Positions 44,355 through 52,735 of a stretch of 64,000 nucleotides of DNA are shown piece by piece. The stretch's first letter is position 1; every line of letters begins with the position of its first letter. The stretch is from Methanolinea sp. UBA277. GTDB taxonomy: Archaea; Halobacteriota; Methanomicrobia; Methanomicrobiales; Methanospirillaceae. Made by a program: the position numbers and the translations under genes. The stretch is from assembly GCA_002499905.1 (NCBI GenBank), contig DANP01000016.1:18763-82762 (forward strand), read 5' to 3'. Under the pieces are notes generated by a model, which saw nothing but the letters and a program-made list of their open reading frames with translations, searched no databases and was not told where the DNA came from.

Positions 44355-44657
44355 ATGAAGACGCTTGCCATCACCCGGGATGAAAAGAAGGTCCGCGCAA
44401 CAGTTGACTGTGCTGACGGCGAGGTATCAATTTATAGCAATTGCGCGTTCTGCATCCACTGCAAAGGGATCAGGACTGGGGGACAGCTCTCCCCGACACC
44501 CCAGGAAGCAGCACTGCGGAATCTTTCCGCCGGAGCTTCCGGAGATGAAGTTCTCTTGAAGGCCGCAATGCAGTTTAATACCCTGGCAAATTCCGGCACG
44601 GCAATAGAATGCGATGACGACCAGAATGGCGGGTTCAGATCCCGGTACCGGCGCTGA
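44355..44657 (+). CDS. Small hypothetical protein with Cys motif
   Basis: About 100 aa from ATG 44355 (MKTLAITRDEKK). The central CAFCIHCKG looks like a metal-binding knuckle, and ECDDDQNGGF near the end is acidic. Codon use is like the neighbours, but I recognise no family. The last 23 bases overlap the end of the convergent sulfite reductase gene. Probably a real lineage-specific gene, though only moderately sure. Confidence 0.5.
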   Translation: MKTLAITRDEKKVRATVDCADGEVSIYSNCAFCIHCKGIRTGGQLSPTPQEAALRNLSAGASGDEVLLKAAMQFNTLANSGTAIECDDDQNGGFRSRYRR

Positions 44658-45555
44658 TATCCTCTGCTGGAATGACCCCCGGTCTGAACAGCTCCCCTTC
44701 GGGGATTTGGCCCCGTATCTCCTCCCTGAACTTCTCGTACTGGAGATCATCCAGTTGATCCGAGAGGAGTCTGCCGCTCCATGCCCTCCGGTACACCCAG
44801 CTGACGACCTTTTCCACCACGTCAACTGCAGCGCTGCTACTCCTGACTGCCACCAGTTCCCGCCCGACCTTCGGGTGCCTTCCCCGGCTCCCGCCCACGG
44901 TTATGAAGTAGTAGGGGCCCGATGATTGGAGGAGGTCGTACGGGCAGGACCGGATGCAGACCCCGCAGTCGATGCACTTCGAGCTGTCCAGGACCGATAT
45001 TCCTTTCTTGATGGCGATTGCGTCTTCCTTGCAGTACTCGACACAGGTCCCGCACCCGGTGCACATCCCCGGAACCCGTATCGGCTCGATCTTACCCGTG
45101 ATGCCGATCTCGTTCAGCATCGGACTGGTGCAGGCGTTCGGGCAGCCGGAGACCGCTATCCTGAGCTTCACCGGCATCTCTTTCCCGAAGACCCGTTTGT
45201 CGATCTCCACGGCAAGTGCTATGGCATCGATATTGCCGAAGATGCAGCGCTGATTCCCGGTGCAGGCGAGGATATTCTTCACTTCATCTCTCTCTGCACC
45301 GAGCGGGGTCCCATTCATGGAAAGATCGCGGGAGATATCATCGAGCTGCTCCGGAGGCATGTGGGGAAGCTCGATGGTCTGGCGTACCGTCATCTGTACG
45401 GCATCCGCACCGTACCGCTCGGCGATGTCTGCGATGCCCCGCAACTGTTCAGGGGTTATCATCCCTGCCGGAATACGTGTCCGGATGGTGCAGTATTCCG
45501 GGTTTCGTTCCGTAATCACGCCACCTTTCTTATGAATTCCGAGATCCTTCAACAT
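44635..45555 (-). CDS. Small dissimilatory-type siroheme sulfite/nitrite reductase-like protein with ferredoxin domain
   Basis: 306 aa. The siroheme-[4Fe-4S] ligands are Cys98, Cys104, Cys138 and Cys142 (CTGNQRC and SGCPNAC). An inserted ferredoxin domain has two full 4Fe-4S motifs (Cys165/168/171/175 and Cys194/197/200/204). This is the compact Dsr-like (Dsr-LP) architecture known in methanogens, smaller than F420-dependent sulfite reductase and without its F420 domain. The electron donor and true substrate are unknown; sulfite detoxification or assimilation is the usual proposal. Next to the cobalamin genes, which may be chance. Confidence 0.88.
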   Translation of the reverse strand: MLKDLGIHKKGGVITERNPEYCTIRTRIPAGMITPEQLRGIADIAERYGADAVQMTVRQTIELPHMPPEQLDDISRDLSMNGTPLGAERDEVKNILACTGNQRCIFGNIDAIALAVEIDKRVFGKEMPVKLRIAVSGCPNACTSPMLNEIGITGKIEPIRVPGMCTGCGTCVEYCKEDAIAIKKGISVLDSSKCIDCGVCIRSCPYDLLQSSGPYYFITVGGSRGRHPKVGRELVAVRSSSAAVDVVEKVVSWVYRRAWSGRLLSDQLDDLQYEKFREEIRGQIPEGELFRPGVIPAEDISAGTGI

Positions 45556-45580
45556 CAGAGAAAGATACAGGTCACATGGC

Positions 45581-46315
45581 CTAAAAAACTGCGCCCCCAG
45601 GAATGATCACCAGCGCTGCAAGCACCAGGGCGCGGGTGATCTCTCCGGAGGCACCGACAACATCCCCGTTCACTCCTCCGAAGAGGCGCCGTGAGATCAG
45701 GAGGAGGCAGGCGGGGACGATGACCGTGACCAGCGCTGCCCCGGCAAGCCTGAGAGGGGCGACCGGGAGGAGGAGCAGGGGGATACAGAGTATGGCCGAG
45801 AGAACGGGAAAATACGGCCGTGCATACTGGTGGAGGAAGGAGTGGATTCCTTCCCGGAACGGCGGTCCGTACATGGTGAGGAATGCCATCGAGAATTTTG
45901 CGGCGACCTCTGCGGCAATAAGGGCCGCCCAGAGGATCGGTGACGATGCCATGGCGGCGAAACTCACCAGGGTCACAGCACCTCCCATAGCCACACCCCC
46001 GGCCCCGATCTGCCGGTCGGTCAGGGCCTGCTGCCGCTTCTCCCGGTCTCCGTGGACCATGAGCCCGTCGCCGAAGTCGAGCAGCCCGTCCAGGTGATGG
46101 GCACCGGTGATGAAGAAGAGCGCGGCGACCGCAACGGCTGCAGCGAGCAGGGGTGTGCCGATCCAGAACACACAGATTCCGGCAACCCCTCCGGTTACGT
46201 ATCCTGCGACAGGATAGAGCCAGGAATGTCGTGCGAACGAAGCGAAATCAACCGGTTCCCCCAGGGGGATCAGGGTGGTGAACTGGAGCAGGGCGCGGAG
46301 CGGATTCAGCAGCAT
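45581..46315 (-). CDS. cobS: Adenosylcobinamide-GDP ribazoletransferase (cobalamin synthase)
   Basis: Membrane enzyme joining adenosylcobinamide-GDP with alpha-ribazole (phosphate). The acidic metal site is in GAHHLDGLLDFGDGLMVHGDREKR, and about six transmembrane segments follow, as in CobS/CobV. 244 aa. Its start overlaps the upstream cobZ gene by ten bases. Confidence 0.93.
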   Translation of the reverse strand: MLLNPLRALLQFTTLIPLGEPVDFASFARHSWLYPVAGYVTGGVAGICVFWIGTPLLAAAVAVAALFFITGAHHLDGLLDFGDGLMVHGDREKRQQALTDRQIGAGGVAMGGAVTLVSFAAMASSPILWAALIAAEVAAKFSMAFLTMYGPPFREGIHSFLHQYARPYFPVLSAILCIPLLLLPVAPLRLAGAALVTVIVPACLLLISRRLFGGVNGDVVGASGEITRALVLAALVIIPGGAVF

Positions 46316-46872
46316 TCACTGTAGAGGCGGGATGTGCACCCGGCGATGAGCCCGGCGACAGCATCGTCTAGGAACGGCCCGAGGAGCGAGAGGATTCCCG
46401 GCTTCTTCTGGTCGTACCTGGTGAATTCAAACCGGGCATAGGTCCCACCTATGCACTCGGCGATGGCCATGCCGATGATCTCATCGGAGAGCAGGAATAC
46501 CGGGTCGCCCCGGATTTCCGGATTGGCGGAGTCGAAGATCTCTTCTTCGAGGAGCAGGGCGCCGAGCAGGAGGGAGGCGACGTTCGGATCACCGAGATAC
46601 TTCCTGATCTTTTCCCGGATGGCTCCTGCCGCCTCTTCTGCATCCATCCCGTGGGGCACGTAGAGGACCATGGCGGCGGCGACCATCCCATCGACTGATG
46701 CTCCTTTCTCCTTAAGGCGCTCTTCGATTCTGAACATGAGGGAGAGATCTTCTCCGGATTCCCTTATTAGGATTCCCAAGACAGGTTCCAGGGAGGAAAT
46801 TCCGCCTGGAACGGCGTACCGGCTGGGAATTCCCGGGAAGTGAACCCATTGGGCCGGTTCCCCGGCTTGCAC
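46306..46872 (-). CDS. cobZ: Alpha-ribazole phosphatase CobZ
   Basis: A roughly 160-190 residue protein of the archaeal CobZ family (related to phosphatidylglycerophosphatase A), which removes the phosphate from alpha-ribazole-5'-phosphate or adenosylcobalamin phosphate. FLLSDEIIGMAIAECIGGTYARFEF and GPFLDDAVAGLIAGC contain the conserved acidic residues. The start is uncertain: GTG 46872 gives 188 aa, while homologues are often shorter. Overlap with cobS supports the assignment. Confidence 0.83.
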   Translation of the reverse strand: MQAGEPAQWVHFPGIPSRYAVPGGISSLEPVLGILIRESGEDLSLMFRIEERLKEKGASVDGMVAAAMVLYVPHGMDAEEAAGAIREKIRKYLGDPNVASLLLGALLLEEEIFDSANPEIRGDPVFLLSDEIIGMAIAECIGGTYARFEFTRYDQKKPGILSLLGPFLDDAVAGLIAGCTSRLYSECC

Positions 46873-47032
46873 TCTTCAGCGAAAGGGTTTGCCATTGGAC
46901 AGCTTCCCGGCCGGGACTTCCGGCGATGCGATTCTCAGGGATGGAATCTCCTGGCGGCGTCCCGAAACGGTCCCCACCGCACCAGGGATAGATTGATGCT
47001 CCGCGAAGTGCGAGGGATCAGGGAAGATCCGC

Positions 47033-48043
47033 ATGGCATTTGTCTCCACGAATCCGGAAATACGCCCGGAACGGCCTTTGTTCTGCAGCATCCTCTCCAA
47101 TACCCTGCTCTCCACGGTTCCCGGGATTTCGGGGGCCGGCCCGACACCGGAGAAGACGCTGTATACTCCCATCCTGGATGCGGAGCTGATTGCACAGGGA
47201 TCCATCACCAGCATGCCGTCGAAGCCCAATACCCCCACCGGCTGTCCGACGCCGGCATCCATCACCCGGGCGATGATGGAGCTGACCGGCCTCTCCCCTC
47301 TCTTCATCAATGCCGGGCTCGCGCACCGTCCCACAGTCCCCTGCCTCGATGTGTACGGGATACCGGGAGACGATCCCCGGTTCGGTGATGCAGTTCCCGC
47401 TGCACAGGATCTCTTTGCCCGGGGGAAATCGCTGGGTACCTTTCTGGGACGGATGGCCGATCTCCTGGTGCTCGGTGAATGTGTCCCGGGCGGCACTACC
47501 ACCTCGCTCTGCGTGCTCCGGGCACTCGGGTACCCGGCCCGCGTGAGCAGCAGTTATGTCGAAAATCCGGTCTCGATGAAGGAAGAAGTGTGGCGGATCG
47601 TAGCCGGGAGGATCGGTGAGTCGGGGCTCTCCTCACCGCTGGATGCGGTGCGGATTGGGGGAGATCCCATGATCGCCGTCGGTGCGGGAATTGCCGTAAG
47701 CTTCCCCGGCCGCCTGATCCTTGCCGGAGGAACCCAGATGCTCTCTGTTGCTGCAGTCCTGAAGGCGATGGGAAAACCGGTCCCCCACATCGTCACCACC
47801 TGCTATGTACGGGAAGACACTTCGGCAAACTTTGCAGAGACGGCAGATCGCATCGGAGCAGAGGTATCGTATGTCGATCCGGGGTTCGGGGATATCGGGC
47901 ACTCCGGTCTCGCCCGGTACTGTATCGGGGAAGTCAAGGAAGGGATGGGCGCGGGGGGTGCCATGTACCTGGCCTACCTGCTGGGATTCACACCCGGGGC
48001 AATCCGCGGGAAGATCCTTGAATTCGCCCATGCCTATTCCTGA
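47033..48043 (+). CDS. cobT: Nicotinate-nucleotide-dimethylbenzimidazole phosphoribosyltransferase-like protein (archaeal CobT, UPF0284)
   Basis: 336 aa. The STVPGISGAGPTPEKTLYTPILDAE start, the LVLGECVPGGTTTSLCVLRALGY glycine-rich loop and GGAMYLAYLLGF are typical of the UPF0284/TIGR00303 family, thought to activate the lower-ligand base of cobamides. It is divergent from cobZ-cobS, completing a three-gene nucleotide-loop group. Experimental support for this archaeal branch is limited. Confidence 0.9.
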   Translation: MAFVSTNPEIRPERPLFCSILSNTLLSTVPGISGAGPTPEKTLYTPILDAELIAQGSITSMPSKPNTPTGCPTPASITRAMMELTGLSPLFINAGLAHRPTVPCLDVYGIPGDDPRFGDAVPAAQDLFARGKSLGTFLGRMADLLVLGECVPGGTTTSLCVLRALGYPARVSSSYVENPVSMKEEVWRIVAGRIGESGLSSPLDAVRIGGDPMIAVGAGIAVSFPGRLILAGGTQMLSVAAVLKAMGKPVPHIVTTCYVREDTSANFAETADRIGAEVSYVDPGFGDIGHSGLARYCIGEVKEGMGAGGAMYLAYLLGFTPGAIRGKILEFAHAYS

Positions 48044-48083
48044 AAAGAGGCCTTATTACCACCGGTGATCAACTTATCAGGGA

Positions 48084-48650
48084 ATGCTCCCGATCTACGT
48101 GGTCAATAACTACGGGCAGTTCAACCACCTGATCCAGCGGATGCTCCGGGATCTGGAGATCGATGCCAGGATGATCCCGAACAGCACCCTTCCGGAAGAA
48201 GTCGCTTCCGGGTGCCGCGGGCTGATCCTCGGGGGCGGGCCGAGCCTGGAACGGGCCGGTAATGCCGGCCAGTACCTGGATCTGGGACTGCCGGTGCTCG
48301 GGATCTGTCTAGGTCTCCACATTATCGCCACCATATTCGACGGGACCGTGACGCCCGGCCGCTCCGGTGGCTACGGCCCGGTCGAGGTCGGGATCAGGGA
48401 GCACAACGAGATTCTGAAGGGGTATCCGTCACGGATAAAGGTCTGGGCCTCGCATGCGGATGAGGTGTCAGTTCCGCCGCCAGGATCTGTCAGGCTTGCC
48501 ACCTCGCAGATCTGTGAGAACGAAGCTATCGCACTTCTCGACCGGCACATCTACGGTCTCCAGTGGCATCCCGAAGTGAGCCATTCGGAGAACGGCAGGC
48601 TGGTCTACGAGAACTTCAACCGCATTACCCTCGAACACGGTACATCATAA
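48084..48650 (+). CDS. guaA: GMP synthase subunit A (glutamine amidotransferase)
   Basis: The separate amidotransferase subunit of the split archaeal GMP synthetase, supplying ammonia to the ATP-pyrophosphatase subunit. The class I triad is in LGICLGLH (nucleophilic Cys) and YGLQWHPEVSH (His, Glu). 188 aa. CCTTATTACC about 25-33 bases upstream is a likely TATA box with a very short leader. The partner subunit is not in the window. Confidence 0.93.
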   Translation: MLPIYVVNNYGQFNHLIQRMLRDLEIDARMIPNSTLPEEVASGCRGLILGGGPSLERAGNAGQYLDLGLPVLGICLGLHIIATIFDGTVTPGRSGGYGPVEVGIREHNEILKGYPSRIKVWASHADEVSVPPPGSVRLATSQICENEAIALLDRHIYGLQWHPEVSHSENGRLVYENFNRITLEHGTS

Positions 48651-48662
48651 GGATAACATATC

Positions 48663-49187
48663 ATGGAAAGAAATGATCTTGCCCGTCAGCTCCGGGATAT
48701 CGGTTTTTCCTGCACCCGGTGTGGAGAATGCTGCAACGGGACGGACAACCTGGTCATGGTATCCCCGGAAGAAATTGAACAACTGGCAGGTGAAACAGGT
48801 CGTGCCGCAGATGCCCTTGCCGAGCCCTATCCGGAGTGCATTGGGATCGGGGACGGCGGAAGCATAACCTTCGAGTGGTCGCTTCGGAAGGGCGAATCCG
48901 GCTGCAGTTTTTTTTCTGAAGGACTCTGCACCGTCTATGCTTCACGCCCCTGGATCTGCCGGACCTATCCGTTCATGCTCGAGAGCGGACGCCTCCAGGT
49001 ATCAGCCTGTCCGGGCATCGGGGGGGATATTTCCGCTCATGAGGCTTGGGAGCTTGCCGGGCTTCTCCTGGAGCGGAGAAGGGCTGAACAGCAGGAAGAG
49101 GAGCGGGTCCGCCGGGTCCTTGCCACGGCCCGGATTCCACCCGGCTGCCGGGTCCTCGTGGATGGCAGGGGAGTGAAGGTGCTCTGA
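48663..49187 (+). CDS. YkgJ family cysteine-cluster protein
   Basis: 174 aa with the metal-binding CTRCGECCNGTDN near the N-terminus, then CSFFSEGLCTVYASRPWICRTYPF, which together form the YkgJ/UPF0153 cysteine cluster (probable Zn or Fe site). The C-terminal part is helical and charged. Function unknown. It follows guaA by 12 bases and shares a base with the TraB gene start. Confidence 0.9.
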   Translation: MERNDLARQLRDIGFSCTRCGECCNGTDNLVMVSPEEIEQLAGETGRAADALAEPYPECIGIGDGGSITFEWSLRKGESGCSFFSEGLCTVYASRPWICRTYPFMLESGRLQVSACPGIGGDISAHEAWELAGLLLERRRAEQQEEERVRRVLATARIPPGCRVLVDGRGVKVL

Positions 49188-50383
49188 TGACCGAGATCCG
49201 CATTATTGGAACTGCACACGTCTCAAGTGAAAGCGTTACGGAGGTACGGGAAGCCATTGCAGAGTTCTCACCCGACGTGGTCGCTGTCGAGCTCGATCCC
49301 GGCAGGTACGCTGCCCTGAAAAAGCAGGTGCAGGAAGCATCGGTATCAGATGTGCTCGAGGCAAAGACGTTCACCCAGCTCCTGGTGCAGTGGCTCCTCG
49401 CCTACCTCCAGCGCCGGATCGGGCTCGATGTAGGGGTTGAGCCCGGGGCGGAGATGAGAGCCGCTGTCGAAGAGGCAGAAGCGCGGGGCATCAGGGTCGG
49501 CCTGATCGACCGTGACATCCGGATTACCCTCCGGAGATTCTGGCGCTCGCTCTCGTTCATCGAGAAACTGAAGATGTTCTATGCCCTCATGGTCTCGATC
49601 ACACATATCGAGGAAGAGGAGATCGACATCGAGGAACTGAAGAAACAGGACGTCATCTCCACGGCTATGGAAGAATTCCGGAAATTCTCTCCCAACGGTG
49701 CCCGGGCACTCATCGATGAACGGGATGCCTACCTCGCCCACCAGATCATGGGGCTCTCGAATCAGTACAACCGTATCCTGGTGGTGATAGGGGCCGGTCA
49801 CCAGCAGGGAGTGAACCGGTACCTGGAGGATCCGGCTGCGCTCCCTCCTGTCAGCACCCTCACCGCGGAGATCAAACCCCGCCCATGGGGGCTGATTTTC
49901 GGGGGAATCGTCACCTCTCTCTTCCTTTTCCTGCTCGTAGCGATCGCCTTCTCGGGGGTGGGAATCGAGGTCCTGTTCACTGCGCTCCTCTACTGGGTGC
50001 TCATCCACGGCCTGCTGACCGCGGCGTTCACTCTCCTGGCCCGGGGCCACCCGCTCTCGGCTGCCACCGGGTTTGCGGTATCCTGGTTCACCGCATTAAA
50101 CCCGCTCATCGCAGCAGGGTGGTTTGCCGCAATTGTCGAGGCGAAGATCCGGAAGCCGTCACCAGCTGACTACCGGAAGATCTTTGAGGCCGAGACGCTC
50201 TCGGACATGATCCGGATACCCCTCTTCAGGGTCGTCCTCGTTGCGGCGGTGGCAAATGTCGGGAGTACGCTCGGGACCATCATTTATTTCCTCTTCATAT
50301 TCCCCATTCTCGGCATCGATCCCGGCCTGCTCATCAGTGAGGGCATCGGGAATATGGTCCAGGCCGTCCAGGGCCTCTTCTGA
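49187..50383 (+). CDS. TraB/PrgY family membrane protein
   Basis: 398 aa. IIGTAHVSSESVTEVREAI and DVVAVELDPGRYAAL contain the conserved His and Glu of the TraB domain; GLIDRDIRITLRRFWRSLSFIEKLK and VIGAGHQQGV complete it. Four C-terminal transmembrane segments anchor it. The bacterial relatives shut down peptide pheromones, and a metalloprotease-like or TIKI-like activity has been proposed; the archaeal role is unknown. Start ATG overlaps the YkgJ stop by one base. Confidence 0.9.
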   Translation: MTEIRIIGTAHVSSESVTEVREAIAEFSPDVVAVELDPGRYAALKKQVQEASVSDVLEAKTFTQLLVQWLLAYLQRRIGLDVGVEPGAEMRAAVEEAEARGIRVGLIDRDIRITLRRFWRSLSFIEKLKMFYALMVSITHIEEEEIDIEELKKQDVISTAMEEFRKFSPNGARALIDERDAYLAHQIMGLSNQYNRILVVIGAGHQQGVNRYLEDPAALPPVSTLTAEIKPRPWGLIFGGIVTSLFLFLLVAIAFSGVGIEVLFTALLYWVLIHGLLTAAFTLLARGHPLSAATGFAVSWFTALNPLIAAGWFAAIVEAKIRKPSPADYRKIFEAETLSDMIRIPLFRVVLVAAVANVGSTLGTIIYFLFIFPILGIDPGLLISEGIGNMVQAVQGLF

Positions 50384-50444
50384 CCTTTTTTCTGAACGGA
50401 AAGTATTTTGCCGGTGTGCTGCCACCAACTCCTCGTGAGCTGCC

Positions 50445-51380
50445 ATGAACAAAGAGTACCTGCTCTTCCTCGTCTTTTGCCTGGCGATTGCCATTGCCCC
50501 GGCTACTGCTGCCGTAAACACTATCCCCCCATCGGGGACCGTATTCATTGGTGAAGACGATCTTGACATTTCCGCCACGGGGGTTCCTGTCAATACCAAT
50601 ATCGTCTGGTACGGAACAGGAGGGACCATCGGTTCGGCACCCTCGGCAACAGTATTTGTCACCGATCCGACCAGTTTCTATGTATCGCCGGTCCTCTTCG
50701 AGGGAAAAACCGGGCCATGGTTTACCGAATCCGGCAATGTTCTTGCCTTCTATGTCCAGGAACCCCAGATTTCCATCCGGATTTTTGATGAAACCGCTGG
50801 TTTTGAGATCACAAAGTCCACCGTCTGGGTCCCCAAGGGAGACATCATCGGGTTCCAGGTAGACAATACGGTCTATATCCTGGTAAACCGGCTCGGGTCT
50901 CCCGGGGCGCCGGTTACCATCAGGATCCGCGGGCCGGACGGAATCGAGTATTCCGCCGTTGACGGCTTCCAGCTCAATGACATCCCGGTCAATTCGCCGA
51001 ACTATAAGACAGGGCCGGTATGGTCTACCCGTGATTACGCGAACGGGAACTACATGGTCTGGGCGGAGAGCACCGGGAATGACATGAACACCAACTATCC
51101 CCGGGAAGGACTGACCATCTCCCAGAAAGTCACCTTCCTGATGCAGAGCACAAACCCGCTGATCACCCCCACCCAGACAACCCTCCCTACCACGATCACT
51201 ACCCCCATCCCGACGACAGCGCCCCCTACGACCCTCACACTACCTCTCACCTCTGTCCCGACCACGGTTGAGACGACCGTCCCGACAACCGTTCCGCCGA
51301 CAACCACTCCGGGATTCGGCCTGGCGGCCTCCCTCATCGCCACGGCCGGGGGATTGATTCTTGCACTGAACAGGAAATGA
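50445..51380 (+). CDS. DUF3821 surface protein with Thr/Pro-rich stalk and PGF-CTERM-like anchor
   Basis: 311 aa: a signal peptide (LFLVFCLAIAIAPATAA), a DUF3821-like beta-rich domain beginning VNTIPPSGTVFIGEDDLDI, a low-complexity TTTP/TTVPTT stalk from about 242 that is a good site for glycosylation, and a C-terminal TPGFGLAASLIATAGGLILAL followed by NRK. That end matches the PGF-CTERM signal cut and lipid-attached by archaeosortase. Displayed on the cell surface; binding partner unknown. Confidence 0.87.
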   Translation: MNKEYLLFLVFCLAIAIAPATAAVNTIPPSGTVFIGEDDLDISATGVPVNTNIVWYGTGGTIGSAPSATVFVTDPTSFYVSPVLFEGKTGPWFTESGNVLAFYVQEPQISIRIFDETAGFEITKSTVWVPKGDIIGFQVDNTVYILVNRLGSPGAPVTIRIRGPDGIEYSAVDGFQLNDIPVNSPNYKTGPVWSTRDYANGNYMVWAESTGNDMNTNYPREGLTISQKVTFLMQSTNPLITPTQTTLPTTITTPIPTTAPPTTLTLPLTSVPTTVETTVPTTVPPTTTPGFGLAASLIATAGGLILALNRK

Positions 51381-51443
51381 GCGACCGGGACCTTACCGGA
51401 TCTCAAAGAAACCATTTTTTCGTCCGCGGGTAAGGGAAGTACC

Positions 51444-51950
51444 ATGAACGTGGGAACCACCATCATCAAGTGTCGCCATAGCGTCCGGTCATTCAAACCG
51501 GCCCCGGTTGAGGACCATATCATCAGGGATATCCTGGAGTGCGCCCGCCATGCCCCGACGGCGATGAACCTGCAGCCCTGGCTCTTCGGGGTCATCAGGG
51601 AGAAGTCCCTCCTGAAGAAGATCGCCGATCTTACCGACAACGGGAAGTTCATCGCCGATGCGACACTCTGCTTCACCGTGTTCGGGGAACGGGATGCGAA
51701 GTACCACCTCGAGGACTGCTGTGCAGCAACCGAGAACATCATCCTTGGGCTCCAGGCGTACGGGGTAGGGTCCTGCTGGGTTGCGGGCGACAAGAAGCCG
51801 TACGCCGAGGCGGTCAGGAACCTTCTCAATGTACCTGAGAAGTATACCCTGGTCTCGCTCATCCCTGCCGGTTACCCTGCCGATATCGCCCTCCAGAAGA
51901 AGAAGAACCAGGATGAGATCTCCTTCTTTGACACCTACGCCAGCCGGTAA
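51444..51950 (+). CDS. Nitroreductase family flavoprotein
   Basis: 168 aa. CRHSVRSFKPAPVEDHIIRDILECARHAPTAMNLQPW is the FMN-binding start of the nitroreductase fold, and NIILGLQAYGVGSCWVAG the second conserved stretch. Likely an NAD(P)H- or ferredoxin-linked FMN reductase; substrate not known. Superoxide reductase follows, which suggests a shared role in oxidant response. Confidence 0.9.
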   Translation: MNVGTTIIKCRHSVRSFKPAPVEDHIIRDILECARHAPTAMNLQPWLFGVIREKSLLKKIADLTDNGKFIADATLCFTVFGERDAKYHLEDCCAATENIILGLQAYGVGSCWVAGDKKPYAEAVRNLLNVPEKYTLVSLIPAGYPADIALQKKKNQDEISFFDTYASR

Positions 51951-51989
51951 CTTCTCGTTCCCGGAGCTCACCGGTCTCGGGAAACAAAA

Positions 51990-52002
51990 CTTATTTATTT
52001 TC
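51990..52002 (+). promoter_or_regulatory. Probable superoxide reductase promoter
   Basis: CTTATTTATTTTC is a TATA-like element about 33-45 bases before ATG 52035. Confidence 0.45.
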
Positions 52003-52034
52003 TGCAGATTCAGCGAAGTGTGGTGAAACCTGAT

Positions 52035-52415
52035 ATGGAGATGAAAGATCTCGGATCCCTGATCAACACGTATGACACGGCCGCTGGAGAGGCAGTGGGC
52101 AAGCGGGAGAGCCACACCCCGAAGATAGAGGCGCCGGCAACGGCAAAGGCGGACGAGGCCGTCACCGTGAAGGTCACTGTCGGACCCCACCCGAACACGC
52201 CTGAACATTCCATCCGCTGGCTGGCGGTCTTTTTCTATGAAGACGGACGGGCATTCAACCCTGTAACCCTTGCCAAGGTATCGTTCAATGCCCCCACCAC
52301 CGAGCCGGAAATTACGCTCAAGGTGAAGCTCGCACGGAGCGGGGTTATCCACGCCCTCGAGTACTGCAATCTCCACGGCCTCTGGTCCGGAAAGAAAGAA
52401 ATCACAGTAAAATAA
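52035..52415 (+). CDS. sor: Superoxide reductase (desulfoferrodoxin/neelaredoxin class)
   Basis: Reduces superoxide to hydrogen peroxide at a Fe(His)4Cys site. Ligands are seen in RESHTPKI, GPHPNTPEHSIRW and EYCNLHGLW. It lacks the N-terminal rubredoxin-like FeCys4 domain, so it is the one-iron type. ATG 52035 is preferred; GTG codons at 52020 and 52023 give a slightly longer form. Fits an anaerobe that meets occasional oxygen. Confidence 0.92.
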   Translation: MEMKDLGSLINTYDTAAGEAVGKRESHTPKIEAPATAKADEAVTVKVTVGPHPNTPEHSIRWLAVFFYEDGRAFNPVTLAKVSFNAPTTEPEITLKVKLARSGVIHALEYCNLHGLWSGKKEITVK

Positions 52416-52735
52416 CTTTTTTTCCCGGTAGGATGGGCCGTCTGCCGCGGGACATGACGCTCCTCTGCTGAAGCAGCACCGGGGAGGAGGGGGCCTCCTG
52501 TGTTGACACCCGGCCTTTGGATCCTTCCCTGCATCCATCCCTGCAGATAATCCGGAGAGACCGGCCGGGAAGGAACAGAATACCGGGGTGTCCCGATGCC
52601 CGGACTTCCGAAAAGGCTCCGTTGTTCCCGTAGATATCCCTGAAATAAAATCCTGGGACAGTATTCAATCTTTCAGGACGCGGGGATCATCATGTATGCG
52701 TACGGCCGGGTTGATATCAGAATGAACCAGGATCT
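52416..52735. other. Intergenic region, nothing recognised
   Basis: 320 bases between convergent sor and the DUF475 gene. A T-run directly after the sor stop (ACTTTTTTTCCC) is a likely terminator. Short minus-strand frames are not convincing. Confidence 0.45.

Noticed and set aside
46876..47502. Minus-strand frame of about 208 codons opposite cobT
   Set aside because: It lies opposite strongly conserved CobT/UPF0284 coding sequence and its product has no recognisable content; typical antisense frame of GC-rich DNA.
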